Assembly (NCBI GenBank): GCA_963920575.1
Contig: OY986965.1
Span: 10,306,290 to 10,370,289 of the forward strand
Origin: Narthecium ossifragum
Taxonomy: Eukaryota > Streptophyta > Magnoliopsida > Dioscoreales > Nartheciaceae
Length of the DNA stretch: 64,000 nucleotides
Direction of reading: 5' to 3'
A program made the position numbers and the translations under genes. This document shows positions 11,810-25,493 of this stretch, in pieces (position 1 is the first letter of the stretch; each line of letters opens with the position of its first letter). The notes below the pieces were generated by a model, which was not told the origin of the DNA, did not search any database, and saw only the letters and a program-made list of their open reading frames with translations.

Positions 11810-14269
11810 TGTCGCGCCCCGACCCGCGAAAGCCCAACCGGGCCGGGCGACGCGAACCGGAACCTACAAAACGCAGAAAACAAAGTTGGCGAGGGATTCC
11901 TCTAACCTATTGGTCTCCCTAACAGTTCACCAAAAGCACCCTCAATTAAAACAACATTAATTAGCAAAACATCGAACCACTGATTATAAACTCAAAGTGT
12001 TTAATATACAAATCCTCGGAGAGGGGAAGATTCAAAGTACAACATTACTCCCGTAGGAGACTAACTAACATAGGGTAAAAGCAGTAAACGATCACCACCT
12101 CTCAAAGTCCACCAGGCGCCGCAGCACCGCCGACCAACTGCCCGGTAGGGGCCACAGAAGAGGAACTGACGGCTGCACCTGCAAAACGCAGCCCGGGTAG
12201 ATGTGAGCACTAAGCTCAGTAGGGATCTACACTACGCCACACAGAAGGAAGAGGGAAACGCAACAGTGTCGCCCTCAAGCCAGACTCGAGTGAGCTACAA
12301 TGGTCCCATTACCATTCACCGGTGATCTCTAGGCATATCCAACCATGGTCACCCGAACGGACTGGGCCCATCCTGGATACGCCTAGTGTCGCAGGGTGCC
12401 AGCTGTGGTCACCCAACTCGCCATGGGCCCACACTGATGCCCCTACTGGCAGGAACGGGCACTGCCCAAAGAATAAGACCCGTCACCGGTGGCATCCTCA
12501 ACACCTGACTTGAGGCCGACACGACCTCTACAATCATCAAGCATCAGGTGTACCAGTCCTCTAAGCCTATCATAAGATTCAACTGGACACCACAATTCAA
12601 ACCGGGTCCAAACTACCCAACCCCGGTCCTAGGGCTAAGTCCGAGCTTCCAGCCTCGGGACGGCGACCCAAGGATCACCCACGCCCTAACCAATGCAACT
12701 AATGCACAATACAACAATGCATGCTATGACATACACAAACAGGAGATAGGCATGCAACAGTATGACAAACATCATATAAGTCAGCCGGATCGCTGCAGCG
12801 GTACTACTGATCGCTGCCAGCTGATCCGCAGCGGGTCCCGGCATTACGACGGTACCACGACCGTCAACCGCGAACTCCTGCAACGGGAAGCAACCCCGAA
12901 AACGACGATGAACAGTAAACAATATAATATTATTTCCTGAAATATAATATTATATTCAAAACACCCAAAAGTTCTCTACTAGGGGCTATTTGATCCAGTC
13001 GATCGGACGTCCAAACGATTTCGGATTCAAGATCCAACTAAGCCATCAGTAGGTGTATATACCAGGATCAACATATCCAAAATCCATAATCATCCAACGG
13101 TTGGATTAACGGGAAAACACTAATCCAAACCGTTAATCAAACTAACTTTCTAATTAATTGCTGCAACGCAGCCCTCCAGTAAACAATTTATAACAAATCG
13201 TAGAAAAATCAGAAAAATACGAAATAAGATGGAATGGAAATATAACGAAGAGATATACAACTCTTATGTTTATCAAAATCCTAGATCATGTACGTGCCGG
13301 CCGGAAAACACGCCGCAAGCCGGCTGTTCTTCAAGAACAGCAGAAAAACAGAGAATCCGAGCTTAATCATGCATAAAACCTACTCAAATCTCAACCAAAT
13401 ATCATGAAACTTAAATCAGTTATTCTACTAAGCAAGAGGAAGCTAACAACACCAAGATCAACAAGATCCAACGGCTAGATCACGAGAAACCCATTAAAGA
13501 ACACATGTAGGTAGAAGAACCTACCCAACTGCGCATTCCTCGGTTGATCCCTCGCAAACCAGTCACCAACACGACTCCAAACCACCTCAGCAACCTTCCT
13601 CTCGTCGCCACAAATCCAACAAGCTTTAGAACACCAAAATCGGTGGCCGGAGGAGGGAGAACGGAAGAAAAGAAGCTTGCCGACGGTAAAGGGAAGAAAC
13701 AGAGCACCGCGGGAAGAAGAGAAAGAAAGAAGAAGAAGAGAAGAGAAGAGAGGGAAAAAAGAGGAAGGGAAAGCCTGGGGGAAAGCCGGCGAAGGCGGGG
13801 AAAAGCTGGGGGAGGGGAGGGAAAGTCCTCCCCTTCTGACAAGGGAGAGCGACGGCCGGCTGCCGTCTTCGCGAAAGAGGAAAAAAAGCCACCGACTGTT
13901 TGATCACGAGTCCGATCGATCGCTCTAAGGAGCGATCGATCGCTCTCGAGCAGCAAACAGCCCAAAGACCTTCTGCACTAAGCGATCGATCTCCAAAGCA
14001 TGTCAGATCAATCTGGCTAGCAAGGCCAGATCGATCTCATTAGCAATCCAGATCGATCTCCTTTGCTCAGAAAGGCAAACTTGGGCTAAAACACAAGCCC
14101 AAGCTCAGATCTTCCGATCTCGGGTTCACCTAGCCATTCTAACAAACACTAACACAAACAAGGCCCGTGTGTGCACACGCGGGTGTGAAACAAACTAATA
14201 AGGCGCAATTTACTAAATTGCCTTTGCGGTCTACAACGAGCCACAGGGGTAGAGGGACAGGTCCTCACA
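11810..14269 (-). mobile_element. Solo LTR 1 (subfamily A), minus orientation, no TSD
   Basis: Read on the minus strand it starts TGTGAGGACCTGTCCCTCTA and ends GCGGGTCGGGGCGCGACA, the termini shared with the LTRs at 18114, 40161 and 44829. It is 2,460 bp long with no gag or pol. It contains AGATCGATCT and GAGCGATCGATCGCTC palindromes (13913-14060), a purine-rich tract (13700-13860) and the CCGACCGCTGCCAGCC-type block seen in its relatives. Flanking bases are AAGGA (11805-11809) and AACCC (14270-14274), so unlike its relatives it lacks a 5-bp target duplication. Long ORFs in the purine tract are low-complexity artefacts. Confidence 0.85.
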
Positions 14270-15118
14270 AACCCTTGATTGGCTTCAAGCTTCTTTGAAC
14301 TCTTACTTGACCAATCATGAAGTCGCCCGCTTCATCATGACTACAAGTTGTGTTGCAACTTGCCTTGGATAGCATCTGCCAAGATACATCGCATATTGAC
14401 TCGAAATAAGACACCTTCCTATTTCCACGAGCCACAACCAACTTCCCCATGCTATATTCCATATTTGTCGTGTCATCCTATATGGAAATCCTAAGCAAAG
14501 TGGAATTGCCTCAATGGCACGCACGGTTTGGCCTCCATGGCCAAACGCCTTTCGTCAGAGCGAGTCGTGTCCTAGTCCGACTAGAACTTCCGAGCAACAA
14601 GAACTTTCCCGCACCAAAGCTTGCATTTGCCGCATGAAGTCCTTCCATGATTCCAGTCCAATTGGAACTATGGCTTTTGCATGGCTGGATTGCTCCCAAT
14701 GGTGTCGCGAGTCTTGCTGACCGTATCATGGCACGACGAGTCTTAGTCCGACTAGGACTCACGCATCATCTTCAATTTCGCATCATGCCGCGCTCCAAGC
14801 TCCTTTGGCGCGTGCCTTTTGCTCGCCGCTATGCTGGTTTGCTCGCTTCGCGTCTCGCTCGAAGGAATCCACCCATGGCGCGCCAAGTTTTGCTCTTGGC
14901 ACGGACCGCCGAGCCAACTTCAAACTTGCCCATGCCATCTTCAAGATTCTTCGCGCCATTGCTGGGGATGATGCGTATGGATGCTTTGCTTCCTATTCTG
15001 AGGCCTTCGAATATCATATGACCCATGGCACCGACCACGAGTCATGATCGGGCACTTGGCCGCGCCAACTTTCAACGCCGCGCGCCAAGGCCCATGTCAC
15101 GGGCTCAAGGCCCTGACA
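14270..15118 (-). mobile_element. Possible partial LTR or other repeat between LTR 1 and LINE-1
   Basis: This is GC-rich text with no credible ORF. On the minus strand it opens at 15118 with TGTCAGGGCCTTGAGCCC, a TG-start resembling plant LTR ends, and runs left into LTR 1 without a recognisable CA end. It contains repeated GGCACG/GACGAGTC words (14515-14790). The assignment is an inference from the terminus alone; it could equally be another degenerate repeat. Confidence 0.3.
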
Positions 15119-15199
15119 CCCTGCTCGGGGGTGAGTCTGGTGATCAGCAAGCGCCAGACGTCTAGACCCGTAACCCAACCCAATCTTCCCTTACATTAT

Positions 15200-15400
15200 T
15201 TTCCCGGCCTCCTAAGAGCTCACCAAATATCATGAAGAACATGAACTAAGTGATGCGCTATTGGAAGACACCCATTAATTCAATCAATGATCGTAGAAGA
15301 GTCGCTCTCCACCAACAACTCCCGAATACCCCTTCTTAGCATCCTCATTCAGCGCCAACATCACTGTTGAGAAGCTCACCCATAATCACAGCAGCCTGCC
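15200..15400 (-). pseudogene. LINE-1 fragment: RNase H-like segment (split piece 4)
   Basis: The minus-strand translation gives a plant LINE RNase H-like segment containing LLVESDSSTIID, a stop where a W is usual, then INGCLPIAHHLVHVLHDIW. It joins the LINE-1 piece at 42794-42886 once the solo LTR 15401-42793 is removed; the flanks CTGCC (15396-15400) and CTACC (42794-42798) are the target duplication. In-frame stops show it is dead. The 3' end of the element (rest of RNase H, poly-A) is not visible to the left. Confidence 0.7.
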
Positions 15401-15735
15401 TGTGAGGACCCGTACCTCCAACCCGGTCCGACCGCGTCGGTCGAGGGTCTGGTTTGGTTGTTTTGGCTCGGTTGGCCTTGCTTTACGATCGGTTGATCGC
15501 ATCGCTGCTTTTGGACCCCAAGGGCAATTTGATAAATTGCACCTTAGCGGTCGGTTTCACACTCGCGTAGTGCACACACAGCCTTGATTGATGATTGAAT
15601 AAATCCAGTATGAGTGTTCGGGATCGACAGATCCGGACGGGATTGCGAAGAGATATCACAATTTGGAGTTTAATCGGACTCGATCCGATTAAACTGACTA
15701 GACAATGTTGGTTTAGCCACTTAAGTTGCTAAACC

Positions 15736-15776
<41 letters not shown>

Positions 15777-18113
15777 TTTTCCTTTTCTTCTCCCCCATGC
15801 CCGACCTCTCTCTTTTTCTCCTTTCTTCTCCTTCGCTCGCAACGACGTCGGCCTCTCCCCTCTTCTCCGGAGCTCCCTCGCCACCGTTGCCGGCCGTTGT
15901 CTCCTTCGAGCTCCCTCTCCTCAGATTCGACACCCTCCCCCTCTCTTTCCTCTTCATGTCGCGAGTGGAGTTCGACGTCGGACGGCTCCCGGTGGCCTTC
16001 GGTGATTATCAGCGGATCCCCGGCAAGACAGAGGCAGCGACGATGATGGAGGAGGTAGTTTTCAGCCGGATTAAGCTTGGATTGCGTTTTCAGGTACGGT
16101 TTCTACCTAAATCTTTGGGTTAAGCTAGATCTAGGGTTTGGTTTGATTGTTTGTTGTTTTCTTTATGCTAATTAGTTCCTTAGAGTATGTTTAGTGACTG
16201 ATTGAAGCTTCATGCGATTTGATTTGGGTTTTATCCGGACTTTTTGAAAATTTTCCCGGATTTTCGTGGATGCTCTGTTCTTCGATGAACAATCGGGCTA
16301 AAGCTCGATTTCTGAGCTGTGTGAGCATGGTCTCGGGAAACTTTCAAGATGAAAGTTGTAGATTATCGAATCTACTTTCAATTGCCGCAGGTTGCATGAT
16401 TTTTGGATTTATATATGAATTTTGGTGAATTTTATATGGAATTGATGCGAAACTAAAATTAAGAAATTAGTTAGCTAATTTAATGGAATTTCGACCTTTG
16501 TTCAACCTGATCCTCATGTAACTTATCCCCAAGGTTAATTAGGATTGTTTTAGGAGTTTTAGCTTTGATTGGAGAGGTTTTTGTGGTATTTATGCCTCTT
16601 TTCGCATTTTTGGCCGAAAGCTGAAATACGTGGTTTTCATTTATTTTCGCTTATCCGTTTGAATCGAATTTCAGGTAGATGTTTTGGAAGCTAGTAATGA
16701 ACGTGCATGTCAAGTTTCATATTAATCGGACAGACATAGTGAAACCTAGGTTATAACCTAATCTTGTCGACTGTATATAATTAAAGCATGACTAATCAAT
16801 TGTAACTTGTCTAATTCATCTACTACCCTGAATTGATGTTCTTAGCAGTATACAATAGATATAGGTGTGATTCGATAGGTTTTGGGAGATCAATCCCTCG
16901 TTTTCTACACGATTATTTAAGTTGCTAATATTCTACCTAATTAGTAATTGATTATGAAGTATGCTTAGTATCCATGTAATTTTTGGTAGAATGCTATCTA
17001 TACATGTATTGCATATATTTGTGTAGTTAAGCCCGTGTGGGGCTCGTGGTTGAACCAAGGGAGATATGCCCCTTGGGATGTTTAGATAATTGATTGGGTC
17101 GAGGGTGTGTCTTAGTTAATGTGTTTTGTAACTGTTGTATATTGTTTGGCCGGTTGTATCCCGTTGTAGAAATTGCGGTTGACGACTGTGGATGTCGTTG
17201 TAATGTTGGATTTTGATCTGTTGGGTGTTGGTTATAATTGATTTGCTAGATAGATCTTTACTGCTTTAGATCCCTTGCTATGTGAAGGTCCAAGAGTGGG
17301 GTGAATTGGACTTTTTTCGAAAAACTAGATTAATGGAAAAATCAGGAAGGAGAGAACTAACACCTTAAATGCTTGTAGATGAAATGAAACTAAAGCAAAA
17401 TTACATGCAAGAACTATATCAAGAAAAGGTTAGAGAGATGACACCGATTTTATAGTGGTTCAACCCAACTCTTAGTCTACATCCACTTCTCTCAAGGCTC
17501 TACTCGAGGTTCCACTACTTGTAAATCTTTTACAAGCTTTTCCTCCAAGCTTCCCGGTGCTTGGTGACCTTACAATCACAACCACTTGTTGTTGGATAAC
17601 TCTCAAAGTACTTCCTCACACTCGAAGAAGATTTACAAAGGTTGTAGCTCTAAAGAGAACAAGTAGTAACTCTTGCTGAGACTTGCTCAGATGATCTCAA
17701 TAATATCAATAATCGTTGTCACAAGTTTACAATAAAGAACTACTTATATCTAGCCTTCAGCCAGCTCAAAGATGACCTCCAACGGCTTTCTGCAACTCTC
17801 CAACGGCTAGTTTTTTACTCTGTGTGTTGTTGGCGGTCGATCCATGCATCATCCGTGACATCGACTGTCATGTCTAAAAACTCAGCCTTTGCGTCCCACG
17901 GTCGATCCACCCATCGACCGTCACATCGTCCGTCAAGCTCTGTTGTGAAAAATGCTTCCCAGGGTCGATGCCCCGATCGACCGTCGCTTCTTTACTTTTC
18001 ACCAACATCCTCCACGGTTGACCGTCGCATCGTCCATCGGATCGTCTGTGAGCCTACAACATTTAAAAACACAAAGTCCAAACCTCACGGTCGACCGGTC
18101 CATTGACCGTCAG

Positions 18114-20572
18114 TGTGAGGACCTGTCCCACTACCCCTGTGGCTCGTTGTAGACCGCAAGGGCAATTTGGTAAATTGTACCTTGTTTGTTTGTTTCACAC
18201 CCGCGTGTGCACACACTGGCCTTGTTTGTGTTAGTGCTTGATTAGAATGGTTAGGTGGACCCGGGATCGGAAGATCCCAGCTCAGGCGCGCGGAAGCTTG
18301 CTTTTGGGCAGCTTACGGCCCTTGAGCGATCGATCGCTCAAAGTGGGTTTTTGACCCGCTCGAATCGATCCGACTTGGTATTGGATCGATCCAGCCTGTG
18401 TCGGATCGATCCGACTTGGTGTTGGATCGATCCGGACTGGCTTCTCTTTAATCGGACGCGACGTCGGTGGCTTTTCTGCTTCGAGAGGACGGCCGCCGTT
18501 GGCCGTCGCTCTCTCTTGTCAGAAGGGGAGGACTTTCCCTCCCCTCCTTCACCTTTTCCCCTCTTCCCCCGGCTTTCCCCTTCCCCTTTTCCCTTCTTTT
18601 CTTCCTCTTCTTCTCCTTTCTTCTTCCTTCTTTCTTCTTCTCCCGCGGCTCTGTTTTTTTCCCCTGCTTCTCCGACAACCCCTTCTTCTTCACCGTTCTC
18701 CCTCCTCCGCCCACCGTTTTGGGTGTTCCAAGGCTCGTTGGAATCGTGGCAACGAGAGGAAGATCCTTGAAGTGGTTTGGAGCTTAGTTGGTGACCAGTT
18801 CGCAGGGAATCCGCCGAGGAGTGCGTTTCCGGTAGGTGTTCTACCTACATGTGTTGTTTTCGGGTTTTCTCTAGATCTAGCCGTTGGATCTTGTTGATCT
18901 TTGTCTTGTTGGATTCCTCTTGCTTAGTAGAATTTCTGGTATAAATTTCATATGCTTTGGTTGAGTTCTTAGTAGGATTTATGCATGATAAACCTCGGAT
19001 TTTCCGATTTCTGCTGTTCTTGAAGAACAGTCGGCTTGCGGCGTGTTTTTCGGCCAGTACGTGCATGATCTTGGGTTGTGATGAGTGATGAGCATAAGAG
19101 TTGTAGATCTTTGAATCTACTCTCTAACCCAACTGATTTCATAATTTTCTGATGTTTCTATGATTTGTTATGAATTTATTACTGGAGGGCTGCGTTGTAG
19201 CAAGTACTTGGTAAGTTAGAGTGGGATCGATCGGACTTGCATAGTCCGATCGATCGGACTATAATTGATAATTTAGTTTGATTAACGGTTTGATTAGTGT
19301 TTTCCCGTTAATCCAACCGTTGGATGATTCTGGATTTTGGATATGTTGATCCATGCATATAGATCTACTGATGGCTAAGTTGGATCTTGAATCCGACGTC
19401 GTTTGGACGTTGGATCGACGGGATCAATTAGCCTATAAGAAGAGGTTTTGGTGTTTTGAATATAATATTAGATTTCGGATTATAATATTCTATGTTTACT
19501 GTTCATCAGCGGTTTTCGAGGTTGCTTCCCGTTGCAGGAGTCCGAGGTTAACGGTCGCGGTACCGCCATAATGCCGGGACCCGCTGCGGATCGGCTGGCA
19601 GCGGTTGGTAGTACCGCTGCAACGATCCGGTTGACTTGTATGCTGCCTTATCATACTGTTGCATGACTATCTCCAGTTTGTGTATGTCATAGCATGCATT
19701 TGTTGATTTATGCATTAGTTGCATGGTTAGGGCGTGGGTGATCTGTGGGTCGCCGTCCCGAGGCTGGAAGCTCGGACTTAGCCCTATGAGCTGGGTTGGG
19801 TAGTTTGGACACGGTTTGAATTGTGGTATCCAGTCAATTCGATGATAGGCTTAGATGACTGGTACACTTGTTGCTTGATGATTGTAGAGGTCGTGTCGGC
19901 CTCGAGTCGGATACTGAGGTGTAGCCGGTGTTCCACTATGTTGACTCTTGAGTGGTGGAGAGGCCCCCTCAGCGGTGCCTTTTCCCTCCTGCAGTGTCGG
20001 GTTCCTGCATATGAGTCAGCAGTGTTTGTTGAGCTTACTGATGGTTGCTCTTGGACCTCAGGGACATGCGGTGGGGTTATGGGACCCCTGTATAAACCCA
20101 GGTCCTACTTGAGGACGACACTATTGTGTTTCCCTCTTCCTTCTGTGTGTCGTAGTGTAGAACCCTACTGAGCTTAGTGCTCACACCTACCCGGGCTGCG
20201 TTTTGCAGGTGCAGGCGTCAGTTCTTCCTCTGTGGCCCCTACCGAGCAGCTGGTCGGCGGTGCGACGGCGCCTGGTGGACTTTGAGAGGTGGCGATCTTT
20301 ACTGCTTTTACCTTTGGTTAGTTAGTCTCCTATGGGAGTAATGTTGTATTCAAATTTTTCCCTCTTCGAGGATATGTATATTAAACACTTTGGGTTTTGA
20401 ATCTGTGATTCGAGGTTCTGCTAATTAATTGTTGTTTTAAATTGGGGGTTTTTGATGAATTGCTAGGGAGACCAATAGGTTAGAGGGAACCCTCGCCGTC
20501 TTTTCCCGCGTTTTGTAGGTTTCGGTTCGCGTCGCCCGGCCCGGTTGGGCTTTCGCGGGTCGGGGCGCGACA
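18114..20572 (+). mobile_element. Solo LTR 3 (subfamily A) in the Sirevirus 3' LTR
   Basis: TGTGAGGACCTGTCCC to GTCGGGGCGCGACA, 2,459 bp, with exact target duplication GTCAG (18109-18113 and 20573-20577). There is no internal coding region. It carries GGATCGATCC palindromes at 18383, 18403 and 18424 plus a partial one at 18363 (20-21 bp apart). A pyrimidine-rich tract (18535-18660) is followed by a GTAGGTGTTCTACCTAC inverted repeat near 18833. Confidence 0.93.
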
Positions 20573-20624
20573 GTCAGGCTCTGTCAACAAAATGGCTTCG
20601 CAGGGTCGATGCAACGATCGACCG

Positions 20625-23600
20625 TGATAGAGCTTGAAAAGTGTCATGGCTTAACAAGTCTACTTAAAATTACAAATTTATAATCAAACTACTGACTAAC
20701 TACTTTAGGGGTAGCTAACAGTGAGTCCGAGTCGAATCCACAGGGAATGCGTAGGAAAATAATTAAACTACTAAACTCAATCTAAGTATTACTACCAACA
20801 AGTTGAGAAAAGATTCAGAACTGAAACTAAACTAACTTCATACTAAAGGATTTATAAATATGAAAGAAGAGACCACAGGATTCTTAATCAGTAACCAAGG
20901 TTCTACCAGGTCTTCCTGAGATTAGGGCACATTAATCACATTGAATGACTTTCCTAATAGTTGATAAGTGAATGGCTATTTCTCCTTATCATTCAATAAG
21001 TTCTGATTAGGATTCCTTGTTGGCAAAAACAATCATCTAAAAATCTGTGACCGAATAATTAGTTATGTTCACTGCTAATGAATCGTCTGATTAGGATGAA
21101 TTCATCGCAAGTAATAGTTATGATATGGATCTAGGTGTAAGATCAAGATGGGTTTAGTATCTTGATGGCCAAATCTAAAAAGACAGGATATATAGAGGAT
21201 TAGGGATAGAACGTAGTGGTTCTAGCACTACTATAGTGGTTCTAGCACTATACAATCCCTAATCACAAAGAAGAGTTCATCTAAGATACCATGGTACTAG
21301 CATGGTACTCCTAATAGATGAATCCAATCCAAGCCCTAACATGCACAAGCTCCGGAATCAAGTGCAAACGAGAACAATCCACACATTCAGCAGGAAATCA
21401 ACACCAAAAAATAAAAGAAATAGAGATCAATCCATATAAGCCAATCAATAATGTATACAAGCCCTAGATCTCAGAAATCCCTAGTAGAAACCCTAATTAC
21501 ATCATAAGAATCCCATTGTAAAAAGTTTAGCTACTCATCTTTAGGGTTTGATCCGTAGGTGAAGGTTGATGAAACTCTTCCGCCATGGATCTCCTCCAAA
21601 AGAATCTCTAAAGAAAAATTAAAAAGAGGAAAGAAACTGTTCTTCCCCTCCAAGAGAGAAGAAGACCCTCAAAAACCCTAAAAAATGCCTATTTGTAGCC
21701 TAAGTATCCTCCTTAACTCGGATTAGATCTGGGCCTTTGATTTTGCTTAACAGATATCAAAGGATCGATCTTTTAGGAGTAAAGATCGATCATTTCAACC
21801 AAAAACATTGGTTGCGCCTGAGTAGGATCGATCATTCACAAGGGAATGATCGATCATGTGAAATATGGCTCTATGTCGTGTCTGCTACAGTGCAAGGATC
21901 GATCCTTTAGGGGAGGATGATCCATCCTTCTAGTCTGCGTATTTACTCTTTTGCCATTCCGACTGCGTCATTGGTATTAAAAATATCGTAACTTCTTCTA
22001 GGAAACTCGAAATCACGAACCATAAAATTCTCCAGAAACTAGACTTCCAGAGCTTTCCAACCATATATGGTACTAGTACTCACCTTGTGAGGGCCCGCCC
22101 CTCGGACCTGACTCGACCACGTGGGTCGAGAGCCGGTTTCCTATTGGTTTGGTTCCGCGTCGGGCACGATCGGGCGATCGTGTGGCGGTTTGGACCCCAG
22201 GGGCATTTTGGTAAATATGCCCATGGTGGTCGGTTTCACACCCGCGTTGCACCCACGGCTTTGGATTGATGTATGTGGTTGTTTAGGATGGTTAGGTGGA
22301 TCCTGGGATCGGAAGATCCCAGCTCGGGCTCGTGAGCGGGTCGAACGGGCTTTCGACCCGTTAGTTGGGCTGCTGGCCCGTTAGTGGGCCTGGCCCGTTA
22401 AGGGCATGATGACTGGGGGTGGTTGGAGCAGTTGGCTCCAACCTACCGGTTTCTCTTTTCCCCCTCTCTTCTTCTCTCCCTTCCTTCCTTCTTTCCCTGG
22501 TTCTTCTTCCTTCTCTTCTCCAGCCAAGTTTTCCCCTTCTTCTCCCTTCTCCCTTCTCCTCCGACTGGGTAGACCTTGGAAGGCTGGGCTTTGAGCAGAG
22601 GATCTTCGTGGCAAGGTTGGCTGGACGCGTGGAGAGCTTCTTTGCTGTTGAGGTAGGTGTTTCTACCTCGATCCTTGGATCGGGTTCTACTAGGCTAGGA
22701 TGTTTATGGTTGTGCTGTGAATGCCATGTTAGAATGCTTGTAGTTCCTGGTGTGCAATGTAGGTCATTCCTTGTATTCTTGCTTTGCAAATTCTGGTATT
22801 GTAACGGTTCGTTTTCCGTATTGTCGAAGTTTCGTCGGTTTTGGTTTTCCGACCTAAAATGGGATTTAACCGTCCAAATATGGATTTCTTTGCATCATTA
22901 GATCCCTCACTTCAAAATACACTTGCTTGCAAAGTTTGATTGTATTCTAACATGTTTTGATCCTTCAAATCTTAGAAAATGAATTTCCGGAATACTGCAT
23001 TTTGAGCTCGACGGTCGATCGGTGCATCGACCGTTAGGCTTGACGGTCGATCGATGTATCGACCGTCCAGCTTTAGTATGTTTGCTTTGGGCCTGACGGT
23101 CGACCGTCGGATCGACCATCGCATCGACCGTCGGGCTCTGTTGAGATTTTGGGTTCCCAGGGTCGATGGATCGATCGACCGTGGGACCTTAGCTTTTTCG
23201 CCATTTACCTGACGGTCGACCGTCGGATCGACCGTCGCATCGACCGTCAGGCTCTGGTTGGTTTTGGGTTGTTCAGGGTCGATGGTTGGATCGACCGTCG
23301 CCCTTGGTTTTCTTCGTGTGGGCCTCACGGTCGATCCACGGATCGACCGTGGCATCGTCCGTGGCCCCACGGTCGATGCACGGATCGACCGTGGCATCTT
23401 CCGTGGCCTTTTGAACAGTGTTTTCTGGTTTTTCTTAAATGGCCTTCAATCTTGATTGAATCTTAAACATATAGGGAAGCTTGTAAGTGGATTTCATTAT
23501 GTTTTCAAAGGACTTTCATCGGGTTTGATGTTTGATCCGAGTTTCCTCCCTTTTTGCAAACTTATGGTTATGCTTGCATTTAATTCAAGTTTTGATGAAA

Positions 23601-25270
23601 AATACATGTTTGGTAGAAATTAAATGCTTAGTTGTTTGCTAAACCATTAGCTAGCTATGAGTGTTAGCTAATGAGGAACTGTGGAACCTTAGCCTCTTGC
23701 CGGCGAGTGCCGAGGGCTATTGTATATCTGTGGAACTTATAACTGCTGATGTGACATATAGAGACATCTAGGGTAGATGTTTGCTTAAGCTCATGCATTG
23801 TATGCATTAGAAGCACTTGAGGTTAGGCGGGCGATGTTTTAGGTCGCCGATTCGAGGCTCTCGGGTAGCTCGGATCTAGCCTTAGGACCGTGGATGGGTA
23901 GTCAGGATTAGGGTGTGATTATTGATCTGAATCTTTGGTGATTGAGGATTGCGTTAGTCGGACTGGAATATGTAATGCTTGAGGTTTAGAGGTCGTGTCG
24001 GCTCTCCAATGCCAAGTGCTAAGGATGGTTGTCGATGTCCCCGACGTGTGTCCCCAGGCAGTGGCTTCCTGCTGGGTAAAGGGTGTTCCTACTGGTTCTG
24101 GTTCTTGTTTTCCTCCTAGCGTGTTTGGACGGTATTCCCAGCGTGGTCGGTTGAGAAGAGTAGGATCCCTTGGGGAATCGATAGGGGTTATGGGACCCCG
24201 TGGCATCCTTTAGACTTAGGCGGGGAAATGACACTGTTGTTGTTTACCTCCTTTCAGTGTGCCGTAGAGTAGAACCCTACTGGGCTTTTTGCTCATTCCT
24301 ACCCGGGCTGCGTTTGCAGGTGCAGGCGGCAGTTCCTCCTCAGTGGAGCCAGTAGGTTCGGCTTTTGGCGGCGCGAGTACATCCAGAGGCGCCTGAGGTT
24401 TTGTTGGAGGTTATGATCAGTTGTACTCTTTTTTTTTGGATTTATATATATTTATGACTGTTGTACCCCTTTTTGGAGAACCTTTGGGATGTTGTATAAA
24501 TCTGTATTTTGGAACTCAGATATTGCAAGACTTGACGTTATATTATGATTAAATCTGCTTAGCCTCTGGATTACTTTTGATTAAATTGTTTATCCTTTCC
24601 GCTTGTACTGCGCCGGTTGATCATGAATAGTGTTAGGACCCTCACGTCCCGTCCTGGATGGGTTTTCTGGGTCGGGGCGTGACACACCTATGCCCCTAGC
24701 ACAGTTTTTAGTTATTGTTAATATAAAATTTTAACAAATTCCCTGTAGTTTGTCTAGTTAGACGGTTGTGTTGACCAGTAGGTGGTCCAGGGTTCGAAGG
24801 TTGGTCATAGCTTTTTGTTCACTGCGACCATAAAACATAGTCAATAAAATATTATAAGTCTAACTTAGGGTATATAAAATAAATATAAGTCTTTGCATAT
24901 TGCATAAGATAATATTAATAGAACTTAGGTTGATATGAATTAATGCAGGTTTATATAAAGCAAATTTAGAGAATATATATAAAGAAACTTAAGGGATATG
25001 AATTAATGCAGGTTAACTGTTATTACTCCTTATAAGGTTGATATCATCTGGTTCTTCCTGAGCAGGTACAGTTTTGATGTCAAAGATGGCCCACCTTTGC
25101 TCCTTTAACTTTGCAGGTTCTTTATTTGTTCGTTTTAGCACCAAACATGATCTAATCTTCATTGAAGGGTCTTATACCTGAAATACATCATAGACTATCA
25201 AAATAGCATTACTCAGGGACTAACAAGACCTCATTAAAAGGGTGATTTGTGCACTTTTCACGTCTTATCA
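20625..25270 (-). mobile_element. Solo LTR of a second family (TGATAR...TTATCA), split by solo LTR 4
   Basis: The ends are TGATAGAGCTTGAAAAGTG (20625) and CACTTTTCACGTCTTATCA (25270), imperfect inverted repeats. The target duplication is GACCG / GACTG (20620-20624 and 25271-25275), with one change. Removing LTR 4 leaves ~2.04 kb without gag or pol. Minus orientation is inferred because TGATAAGACGTGAAAAGTGC is a common LTR start in plant Ty3-gypsy elements; the family is not proven. The interior has GATCGATC palindromes at 21770-21920. Confidence 0.75.
22086..24684 (+). mobile_element. Solo LTR 4 (subfamily B) nested in the TGATAR solo LTR
   Basis: TGTGAGGGCCCGCCCCTC to GGTTTTCTGGGTCGGGGCGTGACA, 2,599 bp. 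The target duplication CACCT is exact (22081-22085 and 24685-24689). No coding region. Positions 23010-23405 are a dense array of GGTCGATC/GATCGACC palindromes homologous to the Sirevirus LTR module, including the GACCGTC.GGCTCTGTT linker. Confidence 0.93.
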
Positions 25271-25493
25271 GACTGCGAGCCAACATTTCATTTTGTCAAG
25301 TATGGTGCATCGTCCGTGGTCGATCCATGGATCGACCATCGCATCCCCACGGTCGATCCATGCATCGACCGTCAGTACATAAACTCATTAAATATTGAAT
25401 TTTAGACTTTGAATTAAAGGGATAATAAATATTAAACATATATCTTATCATTTAATGTATGTTGGCATCATCAAAATAAGGTTAGGATCAACA

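Larger units (their letters stand above)
17283..25493 (-). repeat. Sirevirus 3' LTR, split by solo LTR 3 and by a TGATAG...TTATCA element
   Basis: Own sequence is 17283-18113, 20578-20624 and 25276-25493, ~1.1 kb. On the minus strand it runs from TGTTGATCCTAACC to GGACCTTCA. The copy at 32652-36234 is colinear and differs by scattered, mostly transition, changes. It contains the GGTCGATC/GATCGACC palindromes at 17830-18110 and 25315-25372. Confidence 0.9.

Noticed and set aside
13480..13965. Overlapping ORFs of 80-160 codons on both strands (also at 18255-18897, 39380-40001, 40544-40955, 44846-45469)
   Set aside because: They arise from purine/pyrimidine-rich tracts repeated in each solo LTR, are present in several frames at once and show no domain.
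17822..18152. Regularly spaced GGTCGATC/GATCGACC repeats considered as a CRISPR-like array
   Set aside because: Unequal spacers, plant LTR context and position inside defined LTRs; it is a promoter-type palindrome cluster.
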